Source: Allobosea sp. WAO (GTDB lineage: Bacteria > Pseudomonadota > Alphaproteobacteria > Rhizobiales > Beijerinckiaceae). Taken from it: a DNA stretch of 64,000 nt. The position numbers and the translations under genes are program-made. Of this stretch, positions 36,366 to 45,702 are shown one piece after another. The stretch spans positions 1 to 64,000 of the forward strand of contig NZ_JXTJ01000017.1 of assembly GCF_001509835.1 (NCBI RefSeq). Direction: 5' to 3'. Below the pieces are notes generated by a model that saw only the letters and a list, made by a program, of their open reading frames with translations, had not been told where the DNA came from and did no database searches. Within the stretch, counting starts at the first letter, position 1, and each line of letters opens with the position of its first letter.

Positions 36366-37775
36366 TCACATCCGGTGCGGAACGCCGTTCTTCTCGAGGA
36401 AGTCCCGCATTCGGTCGTAGGATTGGGCGTAGCTCTTCGAGAGCCCATTCAGCGCCGCCTCCTGGTAGACGGCGCGCCAGCCGCCCTCGGCGAGCGCCGC
36501 CTCCGGCACGACGGGGATCTTCAGCGTCTCGGCCAGTTCCTGGCTGCGCGTGTCATAGGCGACGAGCACGCCCGGCACGCCATGCGCGACTGCCGGCAAG
36601 ACGCCATGGACGCGGTAGCCGACGGCAAGGTCGATCGATTGCGCGAACTGGTCGTAGCGCTCGACGTCGAAGAAGGAGAAGAGCTGCTTCTCGTAGATCC
36701 GCCGCATCGCCTGATCGTCGGGCCCGTCCCACCATTTCGTGCGGACGAATTCGGTGACGGCCTTCTGCTTCGCCGCCTCGTCGCGCAGGAAGAAGGCCTT
36801 CTCCTCCTGTTCGCCATGGGAGGACATCACCATCTCGCTCTGGCCGTCGACCTTGAGCAGGGCGGCCTTCTGGTTGCGCAGATAGGTCTCGGGGTCGGCG
36901 GTGTAGCTATGGTCGGCCTCGCGCCGCAGGCTGAAGGCGACCTTGCGGATCTCGCGCTGGTCGGGGACGCGGATCTGGAGGTCGCGATTGCGGGTGCGGA
37001 AGATCGACGGACAGCCGACGACCTCGACGTTCCTGATGCCGTTCTGACGCAGCGTCTCGGCCGAGAAGGCGCCGCGCACGCCAATGGCGGCGGAGCGCTC
37101 GGCGACGATTGACCAAAAGCGCTTCGACCCTTCCGAAAGCTCGATCTTGCGGTTCTGGCTGGCCTGCGCCCCGACGCCGATGGCGTAGACCGGCAGCTTC
37201 ACCTTCTCCAGCACCTCGACGGCGCGGAACCACTCCATCTTCTCGTGGATGAAGTTCGAGCCGCGCACGAAGACATAGTCGAACTCGCTGGCATAGCGCT
37301 CGATGTCCGCCTCGGTCGGGCTCATGATCTTCATCGGCTCGAGATGCGCATAGCGCAGGAGCTTCAGCGTCGAGTCGTAGACGATCATGTCGCCGATGTT
37401 GAAATAGTCGGCGAGCAGCTTCTCCATCGGCGCGCGATACCAGCGCACCTTGTCGTGCTCGTAGACCTCGCCCGCAGGGTAGATCACCAGCGCCCTGAGC
37501 TTGGTCTCGGTGGCGATCGGACGCAGGTTCGAACCCGGGGCGAGCGCGCCCGTCGCCGCGTCTGCTACCGCGACCGAGTGGAGGCGCCCACCGGGCAAGC
37601 TCGGCAGGGGAATGCTGAGTTCGGCCTGGCTCGCATCCGGCGGAACCAGCGCGGCCGGATGGATCGTGGCGTAGTCGTTGCCGCCAAGTTTCAGGGTCAG
37701 CGCCGGCCAGCCGCCTTCGGGCTTGCGGGCGACGGAAATGACGACTTCGTTGGTCGTGGCGCGCAGGATCTTCAA
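36366..37775 (-). CDS. Polysaccharide pyruvyltransferase family protein with amino-terminal extension
   Basis: A 469-residue protein. From about residue 90 it parallels the pyruvyltransferase encoded at 38965: IYPAGEVYEHDKVRWYR, FNIGDMIVYDSTLKLL, VFVRGSNFIHEKMEW, GVRGAFSAETL, and GYRVHGVLPA near the end (the RxHG element of the family). The first 90 residues are an additional beta-rich domain without a recognised family. Such enzymes add pyruvate ketals from phosphoenolpyruvate to sugars of exopolysaccharides. TTG start with GGAG six bases ahead, overlapping the preceding gene's stop by 4 bases. Confidence 0.82.
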   Translation of the reverse strand: MKILRATTNEVVISVARKPEGGWPALTLKLGGNDYATIHPAALVPPDASQAELSIPLPSLPGGRLHSVAVADAATGALAPGSNLRPIATETKLRALVIYPAGEVYEHDKVRWYRAPMEKLLADYFNIGDMIVYDSTLKLLRYAHLEPMKIMSPTEADIERYASEFDYVFVRGSNFIHEKMEWFRAVEVLEKVKLPVYAIGVGAQASQNRKIELSEGSKRFWSIVAERSAAIGVRGAFSAETLRQNGIRNVEVVGCPSIFRTRNRDLQIRVPDQREIRKVAFSLRREADHSYTADPETYLRNQKAALLKVDGQSEMVMSSHGEQEEKAFFLRDEAAKQKAVTEFVRTKWWDGPDDQAMRRIYEKQLFSFFDVERYDQFAQSIDLAVGYRVHGVLPAVAHGVPGVLVAYDTRSQELAETLKIPVVPEAALAEGGWRAVYQEAALNGLSKSYAQSYDRMRDFLEKNGVPHRM

Positions 37776-38968
37776 GGCGTGCTCCGTTGGGTTTCAGGCA
37801 CGAAGCGCACCTTGACGCGTACCAGGTCGCGCTCCGGGCCGACCTTGCAGTCGGAGACGCGCATCTTGCTCATGAACAGGAAGGCCTCGTCGCCGGTCGT
37901 CTCGAAATTGCGCGAGGGCGAGGCCGGGTCGGCGAGCGCGCCATAGGCATAGCGCTGCTTGTCGCTGCAATTCTTGCTCCACATCGTCGGGTGGATCATC
38001 AGCGTCTGCAGCGGCGACCAGCGCGTGAGGTCGCTCGACCAGCTATAGGCGACGCGCCCGCCGGCGATACCCTGGCTCGGATCAGGGCCGAGATGGAAGA
38101 TCGCCAGCCACTGCCCGCTCGCCTCGTGCCTTGTGACCGAGCCCACCGTGGTCGGCAGCGGCTTCAGCGGCTTGCACGGCTTCGCCTGGCTGACATCCTC
38201 GCGATAGGGGTCGAGCGCGCGGATGGTGAAGTCGGTGCCGTCATAGGCGCGCCAGGCGGTGGCGTCCTTGATGTCGGTGGTACGGAACAGGCAGACGCCG
38301 CTCTTCTGGCCCTCGCCGCCGGTCGTCGCGATCAGCGCGTACCAGGCGCCGTCTTTCTCGACGATGTTGGACGGGTTGAAGAAGCCGCGATGCCGTCCCT
38401 GGCCGACATCCTGCTTGAAGGCCGGTGCCGCCACCAGCGGACGGGGCTCGTCCACCTTGAAGCTGCGTCCGCCATCGCTCGACCTTGCGGCGGTCACGAC
38501 ATTGTACCAGCAGCTCATCGCGTCCTTGAAGCGGCAGGCGCCGGCATGCTTGTCGGCGTGGTACTCGGCATGGATCAGCGCCTGCACCCGTCGTCCGTCT
38601 CCGGTCCAGGTCGCGGCGATCCAGCTCTTGTCGCTGAAATCGGCAGGATCGGCGCTGTTCCTGGCCTGGAAAGAGATCGCGCAGCTCTTCCTGACCGAGC
38701 TCAAATCGCGGCCGATCAGGGGACGGCCGCGATGATGGCTGGCAAAGGCGACGACCTCGCCCTTGTCGTCGCGAAAGGCGCGCAAGGGTGCATCCGGCAA
38801 GTCCCATTCCTCGCAGCGCTCGCGTGCCCAGGAGACGACCGTCTCCTCCGCCGCGTCGGGCGCGACCTCGAGCCGATAGGCCGGCGCCTCGGCGAATGCC
38901 ACGCAGGGCACGGCCAGCAGCATGAGCGCTGCCGGCAGCCCTGCGCGGCGGATGGGGGCCACCCTCAT
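37772..38968 (-). CDS. Secreted beta-propeller-like protein, possibly glycan-binding or glycosidase-like
   Basis: A 398-residue protein with a signal peptide (LPAALMLLAVPCVAFAEAP, cleavage near residue 26). The mature part resembles five-bladed propellers of sialidase/GH43-GH68-type folds: SSDGGRSFKV, an FFNPSNIVEKDGAWYALI stretch, and WSSDLTRWSPLQTL recall blade motifs of those families. No catalytic triad can be assigned safely. It sits between two pyruvyltransferase genes with 4-base overlaps on both sides, so it is part of the polysaccharide operon and may trim or bind the polymer in the periplasm. Confidence 0.75.
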   Translation of the reverse strand: MRVAPIRRAGLPAALMLLAVPCVAFAEAPAYRLEVAPDAAEETVVSWARERCEEWDLPDAPLRAFRDDKGEVVAFASHHRGRPLIGRDLSSVRKSCAISFQARNSADPADFSDKSWIAATWTGDGRRVQALIHAEYHADKHAGACRFKDAMSCWYNVVTAARSSDGGRSFKVDEPRPLVAAPAFKQDVGQGRHRGFFNPSNIVEKDGAWYALIATTGGEGQKSGVCLFRTTDIKDATAWRAYDGTDFTIRALDPYREDVSQAKPCKPLKPLPTTVGSVTRHEASGQWLAIFHLGPDPSQGIAGGRVAYSWSSDLTRWSPLQTLMIHPTMWSKNCSDKQRYAYGALADPASPSRNFETTGDEAFLFMSKMRVSDCKVGPERDLVRVKVRFVPETQRSTP

Positions 38969-40170
38969 GCCACCTTCCTTTCCGACTCGGGAGCCGGCGG
39001 TGCGGAGGGGGCGGCCGCAGTCGGCCTTACCATCTTGTGGTCGACCTTGTTCTCGCTGAGGAAGGAGCTCATCGCGCCATAGGTCCGGGCATAGGCCGCG
39101 TTGAAGCGGTCGAAGAGCGCCTGGTCCCAGTATTTTTCCAGCGAGAACGGCTTGTCGCCGAAGACGTCGAAGCTCGGGATCTTGAAGGTCTCGGCGAACT
39201 CGACGGTCCGGCTGTCATAGGTGAAGTAGATCGAGGGCGTGCCGTTGGCGAGCGCCATCAGATTGCCGTGCAGCCGGTAGCCGAGAACGAGGTCGAGCCG
39301 GCGCACGAGCTGCTCATATTCGGCGACCACGTCCGAATAGAACAACCGGTCGCGGTAGAGCGCGTCCATCCGCTCGTCGAGATACCAGGCGGTCGCCCAG
39401 CCATTCTCGCGCAGTGCCGCCATGCCTTCCTGCTTCTGCTCGGGCGTGCCGAGCGCGAGCTTCTTCTCCTCGACCTCGCCCTGGGACATGAGCGTGACCT
39501 CGAAGCGTTCCGCCATCGCCTTCACCAGGTCGCGGTGGACATTGAGGTAGCGCTTGATGTCCTTGGCGTAGTGCTTGGAGACCTCGCGGCGCAGCGTGAC
39601 GCCGACCTGTTTCACGGTGTCGAGCGCCGGCAGGCGGATGGCGAGGTCGGGCCGGTTGTTGCGGAAGGCGGTCGGGCAGCCGATGATCCTGACGTTCCGG
39701 ATGCCGAGCTCGTTCATCACCTCCGCCGAATAGGTGCCGCGGACGCCGACCGAGGCGGTGGAATCGGCGATCAGCTTGAGGACGGTCTTGCTGTCCTCGC
39801 TGAGTTCGAGCTTGCCGCTGACCGGAGCCTGCGCGCCGATGCCCAAGGCGATCACCGGCAGCTTGAGGCGGCGCAGGACCTCGGCGGTCCGGCTCCAGTT
39901 CATCTCGGCGTGGACATAGTTGGAACCGCGCAGGAAGACATAGTCGAACTCGGCGTTGAGCCGGTCGATCTGCTGGGGGTCGATGCGCGTGATCGGCAGT
40001 TCCTCGAGCTTCTCGAAGTTGAGCAGCTTCAGCGAGGAATCGAAGACGAAGGCGTCGCCGATATTGTGATAGTGATTGATATGGCTTTGCAGGTCGGCGT
40101 GCCTGTACCAGCGAACATTGTCGTGGTCGTAGACCTCGCCCGACGGGCTGATCACGAGGATGCGGGCCAT
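38965..40170 (-). CDS. Polysaccharide pyruvyltransferase family protein
   Basis: A 401-residue cytoplasmic enzyme starting MARILVISPSGEVYDHD. Conserved blocks are NIGDAFVFDSSLKLL, VFLRGSNYVHAEMNW, GVRGTYSAEVM, IIGCPTAFR and GYRLHGNLMALANGTPSI, containing the RxHG motif. The carboxyl tail is proline-rich. It should transfer pyruvate from phosphoenolpyruvate to the growing repeat unit. The frame extends upstream, but this ATG starts the first strand and lies 32 bases past the glycosyltransferase. Confidence 0.88.
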   Translation of the reverse strand: MARILVISPSGEVYDHDNVRWYRHADLQSHINHYHNIGDAFVFDSSLKLLNFEKLEELPITRIDPQQIDRLNAEFDYVFLRGSNYVHAEMNWSRTAEVLRRLKLPVIALGIGAQAPVSGKLELSEDSKTVLKLIADSTASVGVRGTYSAEVMNELGIRNVRIIGCPTAFRNNRPDLAIRLPALDTVKQVGVTLRREVSKHYAKDIKRYLNVHRDLVKAMAERFEVTLMSQGEVEEKKLALGTPEQKQEGMAALRENGWATAWYLDERMDALYRDRLFYSDVVAEYEQLVRRLDLVLGYRLHGNLMALANGTPSIYFTYDSRTVEFAETFKIPSFDVFGDKPFSLEKYWDQALFDRFNAAYARTYGAMSSFLSENKVDHKMVRPTAAAPSAPPAPESERKVA

Positions 40171-40202
40171 GGTTGCGTTCTCCCTTCTTGTCTTCGCGCA
40201 GC

Positions 40203-41513
40203 TCACGCGATCATCGGCGCGGCGGCGCGATTGGCCGGAGCCGGCATGCCCCGCGCAGCGATCAGGCGCTGGTAGAGCGCGAGATGCTGGTTGGCGCAGT
40301 CGACATGGCTGAGCGGCTTCTTGATGCCGGAGCGCAGGCGCTCCCAGAGCCCGGGTTCGCTCAGCGCCCGGGTCATGCAGTCGACGAGATCCTCCGGGCT
40401 GCCGGAGCGGAAATGCAGCCCGTCCACCTCGTCGGTGATCTTCTCGGCCATGCCGCCGAGATTGCTGGAGAGGATCGGGCGGCCGTGGAAGAAGGCCTCC
40501 TGGATCACGATCGGCGAGTTCTCCCACCACACCGAGGGCATCACCACCCAATCGACCGAGCGCATCAGGTTTGGCATTTCGTGGTTCTGGAAGGCGCCGC
40601 AGAAGCGTACCCGCCGGCCCGCGGCCTCGACGAGGTCGGCGAACTTCTTCTTGTAGGCCTCTGGCTGCCGGTCGAGATTGCCGCCATAGACCAGCAGCAC
40701 GCTGTCCTCGCCCCAGACGGAGTCCGGAATGCGGGTCACCGCGTCGAGCAGGATGTCGGCGCCCTTATAGGGCGTGAGCTGCCCGAAATAGGCAAAGCGC
40801 GAGCGCCGGCTCTCGGCATCCGGCAATGGCCGCGGCGGCGCGACCTCGGCGACGTCGATGCCGTTCTCGATCACCGAGAAGCGCTCCGCCGCCAGCCCCC
40901 ATTGCTGGTAGCGCTCGGCCAGGAAGCGGCTCGGCGAGACGAAATGGTCGGCGAGGTTGAGGATGCCCTTGATGAAGGTCTCGCGGGCGAGGAAGCGGGC
41001 CGGCGCGATCTCCGGGAAGCAGGCGTTGCAATCGCTCGGCGATGACCGGTAGCAGAGCTTGAAGGCGCCGGTCTTCACCATCTGGCCGTGATGGTGGCAG
41101 ATCGAGAGATATTCGTGGAAGGTCACCACGATCAGCGTATCCGGCAGCGTGTCGCGCACCGCGAACAGGCATTCCAGCCCGAGCCCGATGAAATGGTGGA
41201 AATGTACCACGTCGGGCTTCAGGTCGCGCAGCACCCGGACGAAATCGCGCTCGATCTCCTCGGTCGCCCGGTTCGAGATCAGGAAGTGGTCGTACTCCTC
41301 GGCGTAGTAGAGCAATTCGCCGCCGCGCTGGCGCAGGCTCATCAGCGCCGTGCCGGCGTGGCGCGGCGTCGGCGCGCCGACGCGGGCGAGGTAGTGTGTG
41401 TCGACCTCGGCACTGGCCTGGAAGCCCTTGTGCAGGTTGTAGGAAGCGATCTCGGCGCCACCGAGCGAGAAGGAGGGGTGGCCGTGCGAGACGACGAGGA
41501 TACGCATGCTCAT
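40203..41513 (-). CDS. Glycosyltransferase family 4
   Basis: A 436-residue GT-B glycosyltransferase. The acceptor half begins MRILVVSHGHPSFSLGGAEI with the GGAE loop, and the donor half includes FAYFGQLTPYKGADILLDAV and the EX7E-like region MPSVWWENSPIVIQEAFFHG. A cysteine-rich insert (CYRSSPSDCNACF) is seen in other members of this group. It transfers a sugar from an activated nucleotide sugar in the cytoplasm. Its ATG overlaps the upstream glycosyltransferase stop. It is paralogous to the protein encoded at 44449. Confidence 0.9.
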   Translation of the reverse strand: MSMRILVVSHGHPSFSLGGAEIASYNLHKGFQASAEVDTHYLARVGAPTPRHAGTALMSLRQRGGELLYYAEEYDHFLISNRATEEIERDFVRVLRDLKPDVVHFHHFIGLGLECLFAVRDTLPDTLIVVTFHEYLSICHHHGQMVKTGAFKLCYRSSPSDCNACFPEIAPARFLARETFIKGILNLADHFVSPSRFLAERYQQWGLAAERFSVIENGIDVAEVAPPRPLPDAESRRSRFAYFGQLTPYKGADILLDAVTRIPDSVWGEDSVLLVYGGNLDRQPEAYKKKFADLVEAAGRRVRFCGAFQNHEMPNLMRSVDWVVMPSVWWENSPIVIQEAFFHGRPILSSNLGGMAEKITDEVDGLHFRSGSPEDLVDCMTRALSEPGLWERLRSGIKKPLSHVDCANQHLALYQRLIAARGMPAPANRAAAPMIA

Positions 41514-43693
41514 CCTCTCATGTTGGAGATGGCCAGCGCCCAGCGCCGGTCGAAGGAAGTGCGGTCGGCGAGGCCGGCGAGGACACCGGCCGGCGGGCGC
41601 GCGGCTTCATTGTCCTCGACGACATAGATCTCGACCTCCGGCACCCAGAGCGAGGGCGCGCCGTTCATCCTGAGCTTCAGGCAGAGGTCGAGGCCCTTTT
41701 CGCCGGTGGTGAAGTAGTTGCGCGAGAAGCCGCCGGCCTCGATGAAGGCGGCGCGCGACAGCACGCAGCATTCGGTCGCTCCAGCCGCGACCTCCATCGG
41801 GCCGAGGCTGCCGATCGCCTCCAAGGGATAGCCGACGAAGCGGTTGTAGACCCGCCGCTCCGGCCCTTCGCCTTCGAGCCAGGCGCCGGCCCAGCGGATC
41901 GAATTGTCCTCGAACAACAGGGTCGGACTGGCGACGCAGTGTCCGCCGCGACCGCGATAGGCCCGCTCCAGCCGGCCGAGCCAGCCGGGCATGCGGATCT
42001 GCGCTGCGCCCGAGAGCAGGGCCGCCGTCTGGAAGCGGCAGGCGTGCAGCCCGGCCTCCAGCGCATCGCAGCTGTCCTCGACGCCGTCGACCAGCACGAG
42101 GCGGACCTGCAATCCGTAGAACCGCGCCAGCCGCCGCGCCTCGGCACCGAGCCGGTCGAAGCTCTCGCCCGGCGCCGCCACCACGATCGGCAGCCTGCGC
42201 ACTTCGGGATCGATGGCGAGCAGGGCGAACAGGCTGGAAAGCTCGCGCTGCCGGTGGTCGAGCCCGATGACGAGGCCGAGCGCCGCATCGGCATTGAAGC
42301 TGCCGACATCATGGCTCTCGATCGCCCGCGGCGGTGCGATCTCGGCCGCCTGCAAGGCCGGGGCGATCTGCTTTTCGACCACGGAGCTTGCGGTCGAGGA
42401 GCGCGGGTCGAGCAGGCCGAATACGCGCTCCAGGGCCCGCCGGGCCGGCGCGCGCCCCGGGGAGAGCGGCAGGAAGGCCGGACCCTGGCCCTCGATCTCG
42501 AACTCGATATAGAGCGGCTGCCCAGGCTCCGGGATGAGCTTCGGCGCGAATACGATGAAGCCGTGGCTGTTGCGCCGGCTCGCCATGGCCGGGCCAAAGC
42601 GCGGATCTTCGAGGAACGCGGCGGCGACATCCGGGCGCGCCACGCGGGTCCAGGTCGCGTCGAGCGTGCAGGACTGGCTGCCGGTGCGCAGCGTCGCGGC
42701 CATGACCTTGCTTTCGGGGTCGAACAGCCAGCCGATGATCAGCACGCCGGTGCCCTCGACCACGGTCGCATCGTCGATGCCGGCGCGCACGGGCTGTGCG
42801 AGCAGGCAGACCGTGTCGCGCCCGTCGAAGCGCTGCGAGGCGCGCTTCAGCTTCTCGGCGGTGGCGGGCGGCGCGCTGCCGCGTTGCAGGCCGTCGCGCA
42901 GATGGCCGGGCACGGTCACAGGCTCGAGCAGGACGTGGCGCTCATAGACTTCGAGGGCGCGCCAGCCGTCATTACCGCGGAAGAACAGCCGCTCGATCTC
43001 GCTGGGATGGCGGATCTCGCATTCCTCGATCAGGCCGAAGAACCCCCGTGCGCCCTCGCCGAGATCGTCGCGCTCGAAGGTGCCGGCTTCCAGCATGGCC
43101 GAGGAGAGGCCGCCATGGGCGATCAGCAGCTGGGTCCGGCCGGCGGTGAAGTTCGCGGTCCAGCCCTGCACGAAGATGCTGTCGTCCTGCGGTCCCATCA
43201 CCTCGACGAAACCGCCGGGCTTGGCGACCGATTGCAGGAGCATGCCGACGGCACGCAGCCGGCGCGGATTCGATTTGCCGGCGAGCAGCACTTCGAGCAG
43301 CCCGTCGACCACGGTCGGGAAGGACTGGCCGGCCTCGTCTGCGAGTGCCGCGAGGAAGGCCTGGAGGGGCAGGGGCTTCGGCGCCAGGATCAGCCGCAAG
43401 GGCCGGCCGGGCCGGCCGAGCAGGATCGCGCCGCCGCCGGCACGGTCATGCGAGGGAGCGGGCGCCAGGCAGAGGAAGCCGACGGCCTGCGAGGCATCGG
43501 CCTGCGGCCGGCGCCAGGTCAGCGCCATGGTCTGCGCCTTGTTGCGCGGGTTCCCGTCGACCGCGACCGGCACCTTGCCGGGGATCGCGTCACAGGCGCT
43601 CATCACCAGGATCGCGTTCTCGCCGAGTGGCGTCCAGGCGACGGTCGGCGCCGGGCTCAGCCTCGTCTGCTGGGGGATGATGACCTCGTTCAC
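41510..43693 (-). CDS. Large glycosyltransferase with long amino-terminal domain of unknown function
   Basis: A 727-residue protein. The carboxyl part (about 470-727) looks like a family 2-type glycosyltransferase: ALGLVIGLDHRQRELSSLF, a GPMEVAAGATECCVLSRAAF acceptor region and FTTGEKGLDLCLKLRMNGA with the acidic catalytic block. The usual DxD is not obvious, so activity is uncertain. The first 450 residues are of unknown family, mixed alpha/beta, and recall the amino part of the 768-residue protein encoded at 46529. GTG start, 3 bases after the coiled-coil gene. Confidence 0.8.
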   Translation of the reverse strand: MNEVIIPQQTRLSPAPTVAWTPLGENAILVMSACDAIPGKVPVAVDGNPRNKAQTMALTWRRPQADASQAVGFLCLAPAPSHDRAGGGAILLGRPGRPLRLILAPKPLPLQAFLAALADEAGQSFPTVVDGLLEVLLAGKSNPRRLRAVGMLLQSVAKPGGFVEVMGPQDDSIFVQGWTANFTAGRTQLLIAHGGLSSAMLEAGTFERDDLGEGARGFFGLIEECEIRHPSEIERLFFRGNDGWRALEVYERHVLLEPVTVPGHLRDGLQRGSAPPATAEKLKRASQRFDGRDTVCLLAQPVRAGIDDATVVEGTGVLIIGWLFDPESKVMAATLRTGSQSCTLDATWTRVARPDVAAAFLEDPRFGPAMASRRNSHGFIVFAPKLIPEPGQPLYIEFEIEGQGPAFLPLSPGRAPARRALERVFGLLDPRSSTASSVVEKQIAPALQAAEIAPPRAIESHDVGSFNADAALGLVIGLDHRQRELSSLFALLAIDPEVRRLPIVVAAPGESFDRLGAEARRLARFYGLQVRLVLVDGVEDSCDALEAGLHACRFQTAALLSGAAQIRMPGWLGRLERAYRGRGGHCVASPTLLFEDNSIRWAGAWLEGEGPERRVYNRFVGYPLEAIGSLGPMEVAAGATECCVLSRAAFIEAGGFSRNYFTTGEKGLDLCLKLRMNGAPSLWVPEVEIYVVEDNEAARPPAGVLAGLADRTSFDRRWALAISNMRG

Positions 43694-43696
43694 GGC

Positions 43697-44452
43697 TCAG
43701 CCCCCGACCAGCGTCACGGCGAGCGTGGCGAAGGAGAGCAGCGCGGCGAGGCCGGAAAGGAAGCCGAGGATCACCGTGACCTGCCGGAGCGGCGCCCGCG
43801 CCTCCTTGCGGATCGCGACCAGCCGGTCGTCGAAGTTCTTGAGCGTCTGGTCGAAGCGCAGCTGGAAGACGTCGATCTCGGCGAGACGGGCGGCGATCGC
43901 GCCATTGCCCTCGACCTCCTCGGATTGCCTTGTCTCGGCTTCGCGCTGGCGATGCTGCGCCAGCTGCACGCCGAGTTCGCCGACCTTGTCGAGCAGTTCC
44001 TTCTGCGTGAGCTGCGAGCGCCGTTGCAGGACGATCAGCGCCTCGACCCGGTCGAAGAAACGCGCCAGCGGCACGGCGATCGCGGCTTCCGCGGCGAGTT
44101 CCGCCGGCGGCGGCAGACGCAGTTCGAGCGCGACGCCGGTGCTCGGCGAGACGCCGATGATGACGAGATCGGCACGCGCCGCGACCACGCTGTCGTCGAG
44201 CTCCATGGCAAAGGCGTGCCGGCCATCGCCGATGCCGTTGCGGCGCAGATCGACGCGGCTCTGGTCGGCGACCACCTCCTGTACGGCGACGCCGTCGCGC
44301 ACCAGGCGCACGATCAGCCGCTCTTCCGGCCTCGCTTCGTCCCAGATCCAGCCATGCAGCCGGTTGCCGTCGAGCGCGTCGACACGGCCATTGAGCCTTG
44401 CGGGCGCGATCTCGGTCACGGCCGCGCCTTCGGAATTCTGCGCCATCGTCAT
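43697..44452 (-). CDS. Coiled-coil membrane-anchored protein of the polysaccharide operon
   Basis: A 251-residue protein. Residues about 18-110 form a small beta domain with LNGRVDALDGNRLHGWIWD and RNGIGDGRHAF, a module I have seen attached to glycosyltransferases in such loci. Residues about 125-215 are charged, glutamine- and glutamate-rich and likely coiled coil, and a hydrophobic helix at about 223-248 (VILGFLSGLAALLSFATLAV) anchors it by its carboxyl end. Possible role: organising or regulating the glycosyltransferases. 4-base overlap with the preceding glycosyltransferase. Confidence 0.75.
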   Translation of the reverse strand: MTMAQNSEGAAVTEIAPARLNGRVDALDGNRLHGWIWDEARPEERLIVRLVRDGVAVQEVVADQSRVDLRRNGIGDGRHAFAMELDDSVVAARADLVIIGVSPSTGVALELRLPPPAELAAEAAIAVPLARFFDRVEALIVLQRRSQLTQKELLDKVGELGVQLAQHRQREAETRQSEEVEGNGAIAARLAEIDVFQLRFDQTLKNFDDRLVAIRKEARAPLRQVTVILGFLSGLAALLSFATLAVTLVGG

Positions 44453-45702
44453 GCCGCCTCCGCCAGTTTGAGCCGGTCGAACAGCGCCAGGTGCGTCCGG
44501 GCGCAGTCTTCCATGCCGGGTGAGGGTTCGATGTTCTCGACGAGCCGCTGCCAGAGCCCGTTGTCGCCGGCTGCACGCCGCAAGGCGGCGGCGAGGGCGG
44601 CAGGGTCGCCCGGCCGCACATGCAGCCCGTCGACGCCGTCGCGGACCATCTCGGCCATGCCGCCAATGCCGCTGGCGATCACCGGCCGGCGATGCTGGAA
44701 GGCTTCCTGGATGACGAGGGGCGCGTTCTCGTACCAGATCGAAGGCATCACCACCCAGTCGACCTCGGCCATCAGCTCCCCCATCTCGTCGCGGCGATAG
44801 GGGCCGCAATGGGTGACGTTGGCGCCGGCCTCGCCCAGGGCCTTGTCCAGGGCGGTGGTGAAGCTCTCGCTCTGGAACGGCGCCCCGCCATGGATGCGCA
44901 ATTCGATGCCGGTCTCGCCGGCAGCATGCAGCAGCTTCGCCGCCTGCAGCAGGGGCAGGATGCCCTTCCACGGGTTGAGGTTGCCGAAATAGCCGAAGCG
45001 CGTGCGGGCGCCATGGGTGTGGCGATGCGGCACTGCCGCTTGCGCTGGCCGCGCATTGGCGATGACCTCGATCTTCCCCGGCGCGATGCCCCAGTCGATG
45101 TAGCGCTGGCGCAGGAAGCGGCTCGGCGCGACGAAGCGGTCGACGGCGGCAAGATGCGTCTTCAGGAAGCGCTCGCGCAGCAGGAAGCGGTCGGCGCCGA
45201 TCTCGGGGAAGCAGGAATGGCAGGCGGCGGGTGTTGCGCCGGTGCAGCGCTGGCGGTCGCTCGGCCGCAGCATCAGCCCGTCATGATGGCAGATCGGGTA
45301 GTAGTCGTGCAGCGTCATCACGATCGACGCCTGCGGCAGCAGGCGCCGCGCCAGCACCAGGAATTCGGCGCCGATCAGGACAAGATGATGGACATGGATC
45401 ACATCCGGCCGGAATTCGGTCAGCAGCGTGCCGAGATCCTGCAAGGTCCCGTAATGGTCGATCTGGCTGAGATGGAAGCGGTCGAAATGGCCGCTCCACA
45501 GCAGGAGATCGCCATTCTCCCCGGTCGCCTGGAAGGCCGTGCCGGGATGCGGCTCGCGATGGATCGCATTGGTCGCGCCGAGGAACATGACCTCGCAACC
45601 CTCGTCGCGATAGGCATGCGCCAGATCATGGGCGAAGATCTCGGTCCCGCCGGGGTGCAACGCCGGGTGGTTGTGAGCGACGACCAGGATGCGCCGGCTC
45701 AT
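44449..45702 (-). CDS. Glycosyltransferase family 4
   Basis: A 417-residue GT-B enzyme beginning MSRRILVVAHNHPALHPGGT. Donor-side motifs are FGYFGNLNPWKGILPLLQAA and MPSIWYENAPLVIQEAFQHR. The cysteine insert RQRCTGATPAACHSCF corresponds to that in the glycosyltransferase at 40203, so the two are paralogues with probably different linkages. The longer open frame upstream overlaps the methyltransferase gene; this ATG overlaps its stop by 4 bases. Confidence 0.9.
   Translation of the reverse strand: MSRRILVVAHNHPALHPGGTEIFAHDLAHAYRDEGCEVMFLGATNAIHREPHPGTAFQATGENGDLLLWSGHFDRFHLSQIDHYGTLQDLGTLLTEFRPDVIHVHHLVLIGAEFLVLARRLLPQASIVMTLHDYYPICHHDGLMLRPSDRQRCTGATPAACHSCFPEIGADRFLLRERFLKTHLAAVDRFVAPSRFLRQRYIDWGIAPGKIEVIANARPAQAAVPHRHTHGARTRFGYFGNLNPWKGILPLLQAAKLLHAAGETGIELRIHGGAPFQSESFTTALDKALGEAGANVTHCGPYRRDEMGELMAEVDWVVMPSIWYENAPLVIQEAFQHRRPVIASGIGGMAEMVRDGVDGLHVRPGDPAALAAALRRAAGDNGLWQRLVENIEPSPGMEDCARTHLALFDRLKLAEAA

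Noticed and set aside
41396..44800. An open frame of more than 1,100 codons on the plus strand, antisense to the glycosyltransferase genes
   Set aside because: High-GC codon bias leaves the antisense frame without stops. The translation is low-complexity Arg/Ala/Glu/Asp and the minus-strand genes carry clear motifs.
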